Positions 1 to 9,055 of a stretch of DNA of 64,000 bases are shown here, piece after piece. Below the pieces are notes generated by a model. That model saw only the letters and a program-made list of their open reading frames with translations, was not told the DNA's origin and searched no databases. Location of the stretch: NCBI GenBank assembly GCA_963847965.1, contig CAWKCG010000023.1:1-64000 (forward strand), written 5' to 3'. Position numbers and translations under genes: made by a program. The stretch's first letter is position 1; each line of letters begins with the position of its first letter. This DNA comes from Palsa-504 sp963847965 (lineage in GTDB: Bacteria; Actinomycetota; Actinomycetes; Streptosporangiales; Streptosporangiaceae).

Positions 1-210
1 CTGGCCCTTGTCGATGATGGAAACGTGGTCGCAGACCTGCTCGACGGGCTCCATCACGTGGCTGGAGAACAGGACGATCGAGCCCGAGCCGACGAAGCGG
101 GTCAGCCTGGCCAGGGAGCCGGCCGCGATCTCCAGGTCGATGCCCGCCACCGCCTCCTTCGGACCGAAACTCTTGCGCAGCCCCGTCACTGCGATCGCTG
201 GTCCGCTCAT
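1..210 (-). pseudogene. ABC transporter ATPase with its catalytic core deleted (3' end outside window)
   Basis: The 70 visible codons start at ATG 210-208 with a GAGGGG ribosome site just upstream. Residues 1-32 read like the first strands of an ABC ATPase (TGLRKSFGPKEAVAGIDLEI). Residues 35-70 read like the end of the same domain: TRFVGSGS followed by the switch-histidine strand (LFSSHVMEPVEQVCD) and SIIDKGQ. The roughly 150 residues between, which carry Walker A, Q-loop, signature and Walker B, are missing, and the two parts join in frame at about base 106. The product could not hydrolyse ATP. Family knowledge: such ATPases partner a membrane permease, which would lie before base 1. A deletion in the strain is my reading; an assembly collapse is the alternative. 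Confidence 0.75.
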
Positions 211-604
211 GTCTGTCCCCTCTGGCTCTCCATCTATCATGAGCTTATCATTTTGATATCATATTTCAAGAGCCATCTGCCACTCTGTTCCCGCCTCAGC
301 CCCAGGTTCGGGCGCCGGGCCCGGTTCGCGGCAGGGGGTCAAATCACCCACACCGCTGCGCGGTGGGGCGCCGACGGGACGAGTGCCGCCGTCATCAGCC
401 CACATCGCGTCGCCGTAGGGCCCGGCCATAGCGCCGGGAGCGGCCGATACCGCTAGCCCAGATGTCAGAGTGGGTAGGTCGCCTCGATCACCAGGCGGCG
501 CACTGAACTGGCCGGACGATTGTGGGATTTATCAAACACCGCTCTTGCAGGTAGGGTGCCACTCTCACTTGTTTCGACCCGGATGCCGGTGGGGTCGGTG
601 AGGA
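211..604. other. Intergenic region between the ABC gene and the 3' end of aspS
   Basis: The first 60 bases are AT-rich and hold the putative promoter and operator of the minus-strand ABC gene. The rest is GC-rich, and I recognise no coding sequence in it. Open frames exist on both strands but resemble no family and have no good ribosome sites. A short hairpin (CACCGC and GCGGTG, bases 351-365) is too far from aspS to call a terminator. Confidence 0.4.
246..258. promoter_or_regulatory. AT-rich inverted repeat, possible operator of the ABC gene
   Basis: TATCA-TTT-TGATA is a perfect 5+3+5 inverted repeat, followed at once by the palindrome GATATC. It lies 36 bases upstream of the ABC ATPase start on the minus strand, in the only AT-rich patch of this neighbourhood. 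Position and symmetry suggest a repressor site. The regulator is unknown. Confidence 0.35.
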
Positions 605-2350
605 TTATGAGGCCGGAGGGACGGAGGGCTTGGCGTCGATGCCCGCCTCTCGGCGTTGCTCCGCGGTGATCGGGGTCGGCGCGCCGGTCAGCGGGTCCAG
701 CCCGGAGGCCGCCTTGGGGAAGGCGATCACGTCGCGGATGGTGGCCGCGCCTGCGAGCAGCATGCACACCCGGTCCCAGCCGAACGCGATGCCGCCGTGC
801 GGCGGCGGCCCGTACTTGAACGCCTCGAGCAGGAACCCGAACTGCGACTGGGCCTCGGCGGGAGACAGCCCGATCACGTCGAATACGGCCTGCTGCACGG
901 AGGACTGGTGGATACGGATCGACCCGCCGCCGATCTCGTACCCGTTGCACACGATGTCGTAGGCATCAGCCAGCGCGGCACCCGGCTCGGCGGTGAACTT
1001 GTCCGCCCACTCGGGCAGCGGCGCCGTGAAGGGATGGTGCACCGAGGTCCAGCCGCCGGCGCCGTCCTCCTCGAACATCGGCGCGTCCACCACCCACAGG
1101 AACGACCACGCCGACTCGTCGATCAGATCGCGCTTGCGCCCGACCTCCAGGCGCGCCGCGCCGAGCAGTTCGCGCGCCGCGGGGACCGGCCCGGCGGCGA
1201 AGAACACGCAGTCACCCGGCTCGGCTCCGGTGGCGGCGGCCAGCCCGGACCGTTCGGCCTCGGACAGGTTCTTGGCCACCGGGCCGCTGATCTCGCCGTC
1301 CGCGCCGATCAGCGCGTAGGCCAGGCCGCGGGCGCCCCGCGACCGGGCCCACTCCTGCCAGAGATCCAGCTCACGCCGGGACTGCGACGCGCCGGCGGGC
1401 ATGACCACGGCCCCCACGTACGGAGCCTGGAAGACCCGGAACTCCGTGCCGGCGAAGTACTCGGTCAGGTCGGTTAGCTCGCAGCCGAAGCGCAGGTCGG
1501 GCTTGTCCGAGCCGTACCGCGCCATCGCCTCCGCGTAGGTCATGCGGGGCAGCGGCCGGGGCACCCGGTAGCCCGCCAGCTCGGCCCACAGCCGGTCCAC
1601 GATGTCCTCGGCGACATCGATGACATCCTGCCGGGTGACGAACGACATCTCGATGTCGATCTGGGTGAACTCCGGCTGCCGGTCCTTGCGGAAGTCCTCG
1701 TCCCGGAAGCACCGGGCCAGCTGGTAGTAACGCTCCAGCCCGCCGACCATGAGCAGCTGCTTGAACAGCTGGGGTGACTGCGGCAGCGCGTACCAGTTGC
1801 CCGGCCGGAGCCGGACCGGGACCAGGAAGTCGCGCGCGCCCTCCGGCGTCGACCGGGTGAGGTAAGGAGTCTCCACGTTCACGAACCGGTGCTCGCGCAT
1901 CACGTCGGACAGCAGGTAGGCGGCCCGTGACCGGATCCGCAGGGCCTGCGCGGTCTCGGACCGCCTGACGTCCAGGTACCGGTACTTCAGCCGGACGTCC
2001 TCGCTGACCTCAGCGGAGCCCTCGACTGGGAACGGCAGCGGGTCGGCCTCACTTAGCACCTCGACCTCGTCCGCGGCGACCTCGATCTCGCCGGTGGGCA
2101 GATCGGGGTTCTCGTTCCCGGCCGGCCGCTGCCGGACCGTTCCGGTCACCAGCACGCAGAACTCGGCCCGAAGCTCGTGGCCGACCGCCTCGTCGCCGCG
2201 CCATACCACCTGCACGATGCCGCTGGCGTCGCGCAGGTCGATGAAGACCACGCCGCCGTGGTCCCTGCGCCGGGCCACCCATCCGGCCAGCACCACGCTC
2301 TCCCCCGTGTGGGCCGCCCGCAGCGTCCCCGCCTCATGGGTGCGGATCAT
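605..2350 (-). CDS. aspS: Aspartyl-tRNA synthetase (class II)
   Basis: Charges tRNA-Asp with aspartate in the cytoplasm. The 581-residue length is usual for the bacterial form. An N-terminal OB-fold anticodon-binding domain covers about residues 1-110. Class II motif 2 is visible at residues 215-232 (FRDEDFRKDRQPEFTQID) and motif 3 at 519-528 (GGIAFGWDRV). A bacterial GAD-type insertion lies between them. The start ATG at 2350 has AAAGGAG eight bases upstream. The gene lies downstream of the MBL hydrolase in the same direction, 31 bases away, in the order known from other actinomycetes. Whether the enzyme also charges tRNA-Asn cannot be told from this window. Confidence 0.98.
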   Translation of the reverse strand: MIRTHEAGTLRAAHTGESVVLAGWVARRRDHGGVVFIDLRDASGIVQVVWRGDEAVGHELRAEFCVLVTGTVRQRPAGNENPDLPTGEIEVAADEVEVLSEADPLPFPVEGSAEVSEDVRLKYRYLDVRRSETAQALRIRSRAAYLLSDVMREHRFVNVETPYLTRSTPEGARDFLVPVRLRPGNWYALPQSPQLFKQLLMVGGLERYYQLARCFRDEDFRKDRQPEFTQIDIEMSFVTRQDVIDVAEDIVDRLWAELAGYRVPRPLPRMTYAEAMARYGSDKPDLRFGCELTDLTEYFAGTEFRVFQAPYVGAVVMPAGASQSRRELDLWQEWARSRGARGLAYALIGADGEISGPVAKNLSEAERSGLAAATGAEPGDCVFFAAGPVPAARELLGAARLEVGRKRDLIDESAWSFLWVVDAPMFEEDGAGGWTSVHHPFTAPLPEWADKFTAEPGAALADAYDIVCNGYEIGGGSIRIHQSSVQQAVFDVIGLSPAEAQSQFGFLLEAFKYGPPPHGGIAFGWDRVCMLLAGAATIRDVIAFPKAASGLDPLTGAPTPITAEQRREAGIDAKPSVPPAS

Positions 2351-2381
2351 CGAACCGAAGCTCCTTTCTTCCGGCCGCCGC

Positions 2382-3158
2382 CTAGAGCCCGCGGATCGGC
2401 CCTGATTCTGGCGCCAGGCCGGCCAGGAAGGGGTTCGCCTGGCGCTCCGCGCCGATGGTCGTGGCCGGCCCGTGCCCGGACAGCACCACCGTCTGGTCGG
2501 GAAGGCTCAGGCACACCCTCGCCAGGCTGCGCAGGATCGTCTGGTAGTCCCCGCCGGGCAGGTCGGTCCGCCCGATCGACCCGGCGAACAGCAAATCACC
2601 GGAAAACAAGACGTCGGCCGACAGGGGGTCTTGATCTGCTCGCCCCGCCGGGCCAGTTCTGCTTTCACCGTGCACCGTAACGGGGTCATCCGCGGCCGCA
2701 TCGAGATCGCCCGAGGGCAGCCGGAATGTGACCGACCCTTCCGTATGTCCCGGTGCGTGATTCACGATGATCTCGAGCCCCACCAGGCTCAGGGTCATCC
2801 CATCGGTTAGTTCTTTCACGTCATCCGGCTCGGTGAATTTCAGCCCGCCGAACAGTTCTTGTCCTATCCCGAGCGGGAAACCCTTGGCCGGGTCGCTGAG
2901 CAGGGCACGGTCGGCCGGGTGGATGTAGGCGGGGATGTCCCGAGCGCCGCAGACCGGGGCGACGGACCATACGTGGTCGATGTGGCCGTGCGTGAGCAGG
3001 ACCGCGGCGGGTTTCAGCCGGTGGGTGGCCAGGGTTTCCTCGATCCCCCGCTCGGCGTCCTGGCCAGGGTCGATGATCACGCACTGCTCGCCGGGCGCGG
3101 GCGCGACGATATAGCAGTTGGCAGCGAACGACCCCGCTGGGAACCCGGCGACGAGCAC
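2382..3158 (-). CDS. MBL-fold metallo-hydrolase (glyoxalase II-like)
   Basis: A 258-residue metallo-beta-lactamase-fold hydrolase. The metal site is clear: THGHIDH at about residues 56-62, a second histidine in NHAPGHTEGS, the aspartate in LFSGDLLF and the last histidine in LSGHGP. The fold and length match the glyoxalase II / Rv2581c-like group that sits beside the isomerase and rel in mycobacteria. The physiological thioester is unknown. An insertion of about 30 residues before LFSGD (PVTVHGESRTGPAG region) makes it longer than many relatives. The GTG start at 3158 follows AAAGGAC. It is divergent from the isomerase gene at 3385, with the promoters of both in the 226-base gap. Confidence 0.85.
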   Translation of the reverse strand: MLVAGFPAGSFAANCYIVAPAPGEQCVIIDPGQDAERGIEETLATHRLKPAAVLLTHGHIDHVWSVAPVCGARDIPAYIHPADRALLSDPAKGFPLGIGQELFGGLKFTEPDDVKELTDGMTLSLVGLEIIVNHAPGHTEGSVTFRLPSGDLDAAADDPVTVHGESRTGPAGRADQDPLSADVLFSGDLLFAGSIGRTDLPGGDYQTILRSLARVCLSLPDQTVVLSGHGPATTIGAERQANPFLAGLAPESGPIRGL

Positions 3159-3384
3159 GTACGTCCTTTCTCACGGTACGGTGTCTCAGGCTACCGAGGC
3201 TCAGGCACGGCCGCGAACCGATAACGAAGGGTGCCGATCCCAGCTTCTTGCGGGTACCATTCGCGAACGATCGCGAACTTTCGCGGTTTCGTGATCGGGG
3301 GTATACGCCGAGTTCATGGGCCTGGCTCGAGTGAATACTAGCGGTAGTTAAAGACAACGCGTCAGGCCAAGGAGGGCACGACCG

Positions 3385-4257
3385 GTGGCGGGTAAGAACG
3401 AACGCCAGCGCAGGCAGGCCAGGGAAAAGTATCGCCGCCAGGTGGAGATCCGGGTGGCGCGGCAGCGCCGGAACCGCAAGCGCGCGGCCGTCGGGGTCAC
3501 CGCGGTGGCCCTGGTGGGACTGCTTGCCGCCTTGCTCGTGGTCTTCCTCCCCGGCGGGAGCGCCAAGAAGGCCTCCGCATCGGCCAAGGCCTCGCCCACG
3601 GCGTCGGTCGTGGCCGAGCCGGCGCATCACTGCACCTACTCGAAGGAGTCGGGCTACACACCCGCGGATAAGAAGGTGAGCCTGCCGCCGGCCAAGCCGG
3701 ATTACACCGACAGCTACACCGCCACGCTCAACACCAACCTGGGCCCGATCACGTTCAACCTGCTCAACAGCAAGGCGACCTGCACGGTCAACTCCTTCGT
3801 GCACCTCGCGGAGGCCGGCTTCTTCGACAACACCCAGTGCCACCGGATGCTGACGAGCGGCATCTACGTGCTGCAGTGCGGTGACCCGTATTCTGGCGCC
3901 ACCACGAAGCTGACCTGCAGTGACACCAGCAATGTGGGCACCGGGGGGCCGGGTTACGAGTTTGCCAGCGAGAACCTCAAGGGTTCCAAATACCCGGCGG
4001 GAACGGTCGCGATGGCCAACGGGGGCACCGCCACGTCCAACGGCAGCCAGTTCTTCATCGTGTACAAGGACAGCACGTCAGGGCTGGAGGGCAGCGGAGC
4101 GGCCCTGTATACGCCGTTCGCCACGGTTTCATCTGGACTGGATGTCGTCCAGAATGTGGCCAAGGACGGATACTCGTGTCAATATGCCTCGACCGTTGGC
4201 GGCGGCGCTCCGAAGAAGAAGGTCATCATTGACAGCGTGACCATCAAGAAGACCTGA
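3385..4257 (+). CDS. Membrane-anchored cyclophilin-type peptidyl-prolyl cis-trans isomerase
   Basis: Residues 1-35 are strongly basic (KNERQRRQAREKYRR) and are followed by one membrane helix (about 36-54, TAVALVGLLAALLVVF). A Ser/Ala-rich linker then leads to an extracytoplasmic cyclophilin domain. Cyclophilin landmarks are the HRM of CHRMLTSG, QCGDP, GGPGYEF, TVAMANGG, SQFFIVY and LYTPFATV. The usual phenylalanine before HR is a cysteine here, so activity may be weak or altered. The GTG start has GGAGGG nine bases upstream. The last third of the gene is repeated in the next small gene. The position beside the DUF349 gene and rel matches Rv2582/ppiB and its Streptomyces counterparts. Confidence 0.9.
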   Translation: MAGKNERQRRQAREKYRRQVEIRVARQRRNRKRAAVGVTAVALVGLLAALLVVFLPGGSAKKASASAKASPTASVVAEPAHHCTYSKESGYTPADKKVSLPPAKPDYTDSYTATLNTNLGPITFNLLNSKATCTVNSFVHLAEAGFFDNTQCHRMLTSGIYVLQCGDPYSGATTKLTCSDTSNVGTGGPGYEFASENLKGSKYPAGTVAMANGGTATSNGSQFFIVYKDSTSGLEGSGAALYTPFATVSSGLDVVQNVAKDGYSCQYASTVGGGAPKKKVIIDSVTIKKT

Positions 4258-4678
4258 CGAGCACGACAACGCAGGAGGGCTCTCCGTGACCACCGCCGAC
4301 CATCAGCGGCAAATGCTGGCGGCGCGGCAGCGCACAGTGCGCAAGCACGCCAGCGAGAACCTCAAGGGCGCCATATACCCCGCGGCAACGGTCGCCATGG
4401 CCGACGCGGGCGCCCCCACGTCCGACGGCAGCCAGTTCTTCTTCATCGTGTACAGGGACAGCACGTCAGGGCTGGGCAGCGGAGCGGGCTTGTATACGCC
4501 GTTCGCCACGGTTACGTCCGGACTGAATATCGTCAAGAATGCGGCCAAGGACGGATACTCGTGTCAATACGCCCTGCTTGGCGGCGGCGCTCCGAAAGAG
4601 AAGGTCAGCATTGACAGCGTGACGATCAAGAAGGCCTGACGAGCACGACAACGCAGGAGGCTCTCCGTGACCACCGCC
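3964..4678 (+). repeat. Imperfect tandem duplication of isomerase 3' end and intergenic ribosome site
   Basis: Bases 3964-4297 and 4349-4678 align over about 330 bases. The unit spans the last third of the isomerase, its stop codon, the spacer GAGCACGACAACGCAGGAGG and the GTG start with the first codons (GTGACCACCGCC) of the gene that follows. Small in-frame length changes (an extra Phe codon, a missing Glu codon) and many substitutions show the copies are not recent. Confidence 0.75.
4286..4639 (+). CDS. Truncated cyclophilin-type isomerase (C-terminal half only)
   Basis: A 117-residue product. From HASENL at residue 21 onward it matches the C-terminal third of the preceding isomerase at most positions (TVAM, SQFFFIVY, LYTPFATV, DGYSCQYA, SIDSVTIKKA). 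The first 20 residues (MTTADHQRQMLAARQRTVRK) resemble the basic start of such isomerases, but the membrane helix and first half of the cyclophilin domain are absent. Either a second full isomerase lost its middle, or the C-terminal part was duplicated. Changes between the copies are mostly in frame and conservative, so the copy may have been under selection. The GTG start follows GGAGGG. It sits 28 bases after the full-length gene. Confidence 0.65.
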   Translation: MTTADHQRQMLAARQRTVRKHASENLKGAIYPAATVAMADAGAPTSDGSQFFFIVYRDSTSGLGSGAGLYTPFATVTSGLNIVKNAAKDGYSCQYALLGGGAPKEKVSIDSVTIKKA

Positions 4679-5905
4679 TATCATCCATGGGGCCGAGTAG
4701 ACGTCGACGGAACGGTCTATGTCCGTACCGCCGACGGCGAGCGGGTGATCGGCTCCTGGCAGGCGGGAAGCCCGGAGGAGGCGCTGGCCTTCTTCCAGCG
4801 TAAGTACGAGGCGCTCGAGACCGAGGTGGTCCTGCTCGAGCAGCGCATCGCCGCCACCGATATGCCCCCCGCGCAGGCCGCCGCCACCGTCCAGCGCCTG
4901 GTCCAGAACATCACCGGGGCCAACGCGCTCGGTGATCTTGACGGGCTGCGGGCCCGCCTCGAGCGCCTGACCGAGGACGTGGGGCAGCGTCGCGAGGAGG
5001 CCCGGGCGGCCCGGGAGCAAGCGCGCGTCCAGGCCAGGGACGTCAAGGAGCGGATCGTCGCCGAGGCCGAGCAGATCGCCGCCGAGGCGACCCACTGGAA
5101 GAGCAGCGGCGAGCGGATGCGCGAGCTGCTCGAGGAGTGGAAGGCGGCCCCGCACGCCGAGCGCGCCGTCGAGGCCGCGCTGTGGAAGCGCCTGTCCGCG
5201 GCCAGGAACGCCTTCACCAAGCGGCGCAAGGCGTACTTCGCCACCCTGGAGGCCGAGCGGGAGGACGTCAAGGCCCGCAAGGAGAAGCTGGTGGCCGACG
5301 CCGAGGCGCTGTCGGGGTCCACCGACTGGGGCGGGACCACCAGCGCGTTCCGCGAGCTGATGCGGCAGTGGAAGGCGGCAGGGCGAGCGGACAGGGACAC
5401 CGAAGCCGAGCTGTGGAAGCGGTTCAGGGGGGCGCAGGACAAGTTCTTCAACGCCCGCACGGAGGTGTTCTCGGCCAAGGACGCGGCGCTCCGCGAGCAC
5501 GGCGAGGCCAAGCAGCGGCTACTCGACCAGGCGCAGGCGCTGCTCCCGGTCACCGACATCCGCGCCGCCAAGTCGGCGCTGCGCGGCATACAAGAACGCT
5601 GGGAGCAGGTCGGCGCCGTGCCGCGGGATGTGCGCGAGCACCTGGAGTCGGGGCTGCGCCGGGTCGAAGAGGCGGTCCGCAAGGCGGAGGAGACCCAGTG
5701 GCGCCGGTCGAATCCGGAGGCGCTGGCCCGCGCCGAGGGGACGGTGGCGCAACTGCGCGCGACCATCGCCCAGCTGGAGGACCAGCTGGCCACGGCCCGC
5801 GACCAGGGCGACGCGCGAGCCGTGAGCACCGCCGAGGAAGCCCTCGCCGCCCGCCGCGCCTGGCTGGCGGAGGCCGAGCACACCCTGGCCGAGTTCAGCA
5901 GCTAG
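4667..5905 (+). CDS. DUF349 domain-containing coiled-coil protein
   Basis: A 412-residue protein made almost wholly of charged helices. Repeated DUF349 modules (about 75 residues each) are marked by recurring W-K-x-x-P/G and LWKRF/LWKRL patterns, for example EEWKAAPHAERAVEAALWKR and MRQWKAAGRADRDTEAELWKR. The N-terminus (WGRVDVDGTVYVRTADGER) and the C-terminal heptad-like helix (TVAQLRATIAQLEDQLATAR) are typical of the actinobacterial family. No catalytic motif is visible and the function is unknown. The GTG start is preceded by CAGGAGG. Its place next to rel is conserved in actinomycetes. It ends 6 bases from the convergent rel stop. Confidence 0.88.
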   Translation: MTTAYHPWGRVDVDGTVYVRTADGERVIGSWQAGSPEEALAFFQRKYEALETEVVLLEQRIAATDMPPAQAAATVQRLVQNITGANALGDLDGLRARLERLTEDVGQRREEARAAREQARVQARDVKERIVAEAEQIAAEATHWKSSGERMRELLEEWKAAPHAERAVEAALWKRLSAARNAFTKRRKAYFATLEAEREDVKARKEKLVADAEALSGSTDWGGTTSAFRELMRQWKAAGRADRDTEAELWKRFRGAQDKFFNARTEVFSAKDAALREHGEAKQRLLDQAQALLPVTDIRAAKSALRGIQERWEQVGAVPRDVREHLESGLRRVEEAVRKAEETQWRRSNPEALARAEGTVAQLRATIAQLEDQLATARDQGDARAVSTAEEALAARRAWLAEAEHTLAEFSS

Positions 5906-5911
5906 CTATCC

Positions 5912-8425
5912 TCAGCTGGTGATGCGGTAGACGTCGTAAACGCCGTCGATGGCGCGGACGGCGCGCAGCACGTGGCCCAGGTGCTTGGGATCGCCCATCT
6001 CGAACGTGAAGCGGCTGACCGCAACCCGGTCCCTGCTGGTGGTGACGTTCGCGGCCAGGATGTTGACGTGGTGATCGGATAGCACCCTGGTGACGTCCGA
6101 GAGCAGGTGGGTCCGGTCGAGCGCCTCCACCTGGAGGCCCACCAGGAACACCGAGGCATCGGTCGGAGCCCAGTGCACGCTGACCATCCGCTCCCGCTGG
6201 GTGTCGTTCAGGTGAGCCAGGTTCATGCAGTCCACCCGGTGCACCGACACGCCGTGCCCGTGCGTGACGAACCCGGTGATCTCATCCCCCGGCACCGGCG
6301 TGCAGCACCGGGACAGGCGGACCCACACGTCCGGCGCCCCCGTGACCTCCACGCCGGGGTCCCCGGGCGCGTGGGGCTGCGGCGCCTTGGTCGGCAGCGT
6401 GGCCTCGGCGATGTCCTCCTGGGCACCGGCCAGCCCGCCCACCGACCTGACCAGCTTCTCGACCACCGACTGGGCGCTGACCCGGCCCTCGCCGACCGCC
6501 GCGTACAGCCCGGACACGTCGGGGTAGCGCAGGTCGCGGGCCAGGTTGAGCAGCGTGTCGGCGGTCGCGAGCCGCTGCAGCGGGAGCCCCTGCTTGCGCA
6601 TGGCCTTCGCGATCTGGTCCTTGCCCGACTCGACCGCGGCTTCCCTGCGCTCCTTGGAGAACCACTGCCGGATCTTGTTCCGCGCACGCGGGCTCTGCAC
6701 GAACTTGAGCCAGTCCCGGCTCGGTCCCGCTTCGGCCGTCTTGGCGGTGAAGATCTCCACGGTGTCGCCGTTACCGAGCGTGGAGTCCAGCGCCACCAGG
6801 CGGCCGTTGACCCTCGCGCCGATCGTCCGGTGCCCGACCTCGGTGTGGATGGCGTAAGCGAAGTCCACCGGGGTCGAGCCCTGCGGCAGCGGGATCACGT
6901 CGCCGCGCGGGGTGAACACGTAGACCTCGGCGGCAGCCAGGTCGAAGCGCAGCGACTCGAGGAACTCGGCCGGGTCCTCGGTCTCGCGCTGCCAGTCGAC
7001 CAGCTGCCGCAGCCACGCCATCTCCCGGGTGTCATCCCTGGCGTCCTTGGCCCGCCCGGCGGAGACCGCCTCCTCCTTGTACTTCCAGTGCGCCGCGACC
7101 CCGTACTCCGACCGCTGGTGCATGTGCCAGGTGCGGATCTGCAGTTCCACGGGTTTGCCGTCCGGGCCGATGACCGTGGTGTGCAGCGACTGGTACATGT
7201 TGAACTTCGGCATCGCGATGTAGTCCTTGAACCGCCCGGGGACGGGGTTCCACCGCGCGTGCAGGGTACCCAGCGCCGCGTAGCAGTCGCGGACGGAATC
7301 GACCAGGACGCGGATGCCCATCAGGTCGTAGATCTCGTCGAAGCCGACGTTCCTGGCGATCATCTTCTGGTAGATCGAGTAGTAGTGCTTCGGCCGGCTG
7401 GTCACCTTCGCCTTGATCTTGGCCTCGTCCAGGTCGCGCTGGACGTCCTCCTTTACTTCGGCCAGGAAGGCGTCGCGCCGCGGCGCCCGGCTGGAAACCA
7501 GCCGGACGATCTCGTCGAAGCGCTTCGGGTACAGCGTCGCGAACGCGAGATCCTCGAGCTCCCACTTCACCGTGTTCATGCCGAGCCGGTGCGCGAGGGG
7601 GGCGTAGATCTCCAGGACCTCCCTGGCCTTGCGTTCCTGCTTTTCCCGCGGCAGGTAGCGCAGCGTACGCATGTTGTGCAGCCGGTCCGCGAGCTTGATC
7701 ACCAGCACGCGGATGTCGCGGGACATGGCGACCACCATCTTGCGGACGGTCTCCGCCTCGGCTGACTCGCCGTATTTGACCTTGTCCAGCTTGGTCACGC
7801 CGTCCACGAGCGCGGCGACGTCTTCGCCGAAGTCGGCGCGCAGCTCGGCCAGCGTGTAGGAGGTGTCTTCGATCGTGTCGTGCAGCAGCGCGGCGCAGAG
7901 CGTCTGGCTGGGCATGCCCAGCTCGGCGAGGATGGTGGCCACCGCCAGCGGGTGGGTGATGTACGGGTCACCGCTCAGCCGCTTCTGGTCCCTGTGCCAG
8001 CGGGCGGCCGTCTCGTAGGCTCGCTCGATCATCCGGACGTCGGTCTTGGGATGCGTCGCGCGCACGGTCTTGATCAGCGGCTCGAGCACCGGGTTGACCG
8101 TCGCGCCGCGCTGGGCCCCGAGCCGGGCCAGTCGGCGCCGCACCCCCACGCTGGACGCCGCGACGTCGGCGGCCTGGCCCTGTACCGCCGCGACCGCCGC
8201 CCTCGCGCGGCCCGCGGCCCGCGCCTGGCCCCTGGCGGGACGAGCGGGGCCAGCCTGCTCGCCGTCGGCGTCTGCCGGAGCGCTGCTGGCCGCGCGGCGG
8301 CCTGGCACGCCCGCCGGCGCTGCCCCCGCCTGTTCCGCGTCAGCTACGAGATCAGGACCGTCTGACGCGTCCGCCCGGGCAGCATCAGCAGCTCTCGTGC
8401 CGGTCGTGGTGAGCTCACCGGCCAC
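5912..8425 (-). CDS. relA: Bifunctional (p)ppGpp synthetase/hydrolase Rel
   Basis: Makes and degrades the alarmone (p)ppGpp. The 837-residue order is an Ala/Pro-rich N-terminal extension (about 1-105), an HD hydrolase domain with HDTIED at 182-187, a synthetase domain (about 340-450) with YDLMGIR, RFKD (398-401), YQSLHT and VELQIRT, then TGS (about 510-570), a helical region and a C-terminal ACT domain. RFKD instead of the ExDD of monofunctional RelA, together with an intact HD site, indicates a two-way enzyme, as expected for an actinomycete with one long Rel. The GTG start follows AGGAG. It ends the run yajC-secD-secF-apt-rel. The N-terminal extension is longer than in mycobacteria. Confidence 0.97.
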   Translation of the reverse strand: MAGELTTTGTRAADAARADASDGPDLVADAEQAGAAPAGVPGRRAASSAPADADGEQAGPARPARGQARAAGRARAAVAAVQGQAADVAASSVGVRRRLARLGAQRGATVNPVLEPLIKTVRATHPKTDVRMIERAYETAARWHRDQKRLSGDPYITHPLAVATILAELGMPSQTLCAALLHDTIEDTSYTLAELRADFGEDVAALVDGVTKLDKVKYGESAEAETVRKMVVAMSRDIRVLVIKLADRLHNMRTLRYLPREKQERKAREVLEIYAPLAHRLGMNTVKWELEDLAFATLYPKRFDEIVRLVSSRAPRRDAFLAEVKEDVQRDLDEAKIKAKVTSRPKHYYSIYQKMIARNVGFDEIYDLMGIRVLVDSVRDCYAALGTLHARWNPVPGRFKDYIAMPKFNMYQSLHTTVIGPDGKPVELQIRTWHMHQRSEYGVAAHWKYKEEAVSAGRAKDARDDTREMAWLRQLVDWQRETEDPAEFLESLRFDLAAAEVYVFTPRGDVIPLPQGSTPVDFAYAIHTEVGHRTIGARVNGRLVALDSTLGNGDTVEIFTAKTAEAGPSRDWLKFVQSPRARNKIRQWFSKERREAAVESGKDQIAKAMRKQGLPLQRLATADTLLNLARDLRYPDVSGLYAAVGEGRVSAQSVVEKLVRSVGGLAGAQEDIAEATLPTKAPQPHAPGDPGVEVTGAPDVWVRLSRCCTPVPGDEITGFVTHGHGVSVHRVDCMNLAHLNDTQRERMVSVHWAPTDASVFLVGLQVEALDRTHLLSDVTRVLSDHHVNILAANVTTSRDRVAVSRFTFEMGDPKHLGHVLRAVRAIDGVYDVYRITS

Positions 8426-8530
8426 TCGCGCTCCTCATATCTGCCAAGCCATCAGTGTACTTGGACCAGTGCAACACCAGATGACATGCGTGCGATTCCC
8501 GCCCGATTTCACCGCGAGGATCGCGGCCAG

Positions 8531-9055
8531 CTAGACGGTGAGCAGGGCGGTGACCGGGAGATCGGCCAGCCTGGCGCGGCCGTTGAGGAAGGAGAGCTCC
8601 AGCATGACGGCGATGCCTGCCACACTGGCGCCGGCCCGGTGCACCAGGTCGACCGTCGCGCGCGCGGTGCCGCCGGTCGCCAGCACGTCGTCGATGACCA
8701 GGACCCGGTCCGACGGCGTGAAGGCGTCGGTATGGACCTCGATGGTCGCGGTGCCGTACTCGAGCTCGTAATCCTGCGCGAACGTCGGGCCGGGCAGCTT
8801 GCCCTTCTTCCTGATCGGCACGAACCCCGCGCGCAGGCGCACCGCCACCGGGGCGGCCAGGATGAAACCACGCGCCTCGATGCCCACCACCTTGTCCACC
8901 GGCCCGTACACCGCGGCCAGCGCGTCGACCACCGCGGCGAACGCCTGGCCGTCGGCGAGCAGCGGCGTGATGTCCTTGAAGATCACGCCCGGCTGCGGGT
9001 AATCCGGGATGTCCCGGATGCGGGCCGTGACGAGACGGGCCAGGTCCTCGCTCAG
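8531..9055 (-). CDS. apt: Adenine phosphoribosyltransferase, apparent CTG start
   Basis: Salvages adenine with PRPP to AMP. The 174-residue product shows the N-terminal DYPQPGVIFKDITPLL, the family motif ARGFILAAPVAV, GKLPGP in the flexible loop and the PRPP-binding motif VLVIDDVLATGGTA. The only in-frame initiation point that keeps the whole domain is CTG at 9055-9053, which overlaps the secF stop as CTGA. Upstream on the minus strand is AAGAGGAAA at about 8-10 bases. The next GTG downstream lies inside the conserved PQPGVIF segment and would delete it. The order secF-apt-rel is the normal actinobacterial one, so translation may be coupled to secF. Confidence 0.92.
   Translation of the reverse strand: MSEDLARLVTARIRDIPDYPQPGVIFKDITPLLADGQAFAAVVDALAAVYGPVDKVVGIEARGFILAAPVAVRLRAGFVPIRKKGKLPGPTFAQDYELEYGTATIEVHTDAFTPSDRVLVIDDVLATGGTARATVDLVHRAGASVAGIAVMLELSFLNGRARLADLPVTALLTV

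Noticed and set aside
656..1477. 273-residue open frame on the plus strand opposite aspS
   Set aside because: It is antisense to a confident aspS gene, has Arg/Gly/Pro-rich shadow composition and matches no family.
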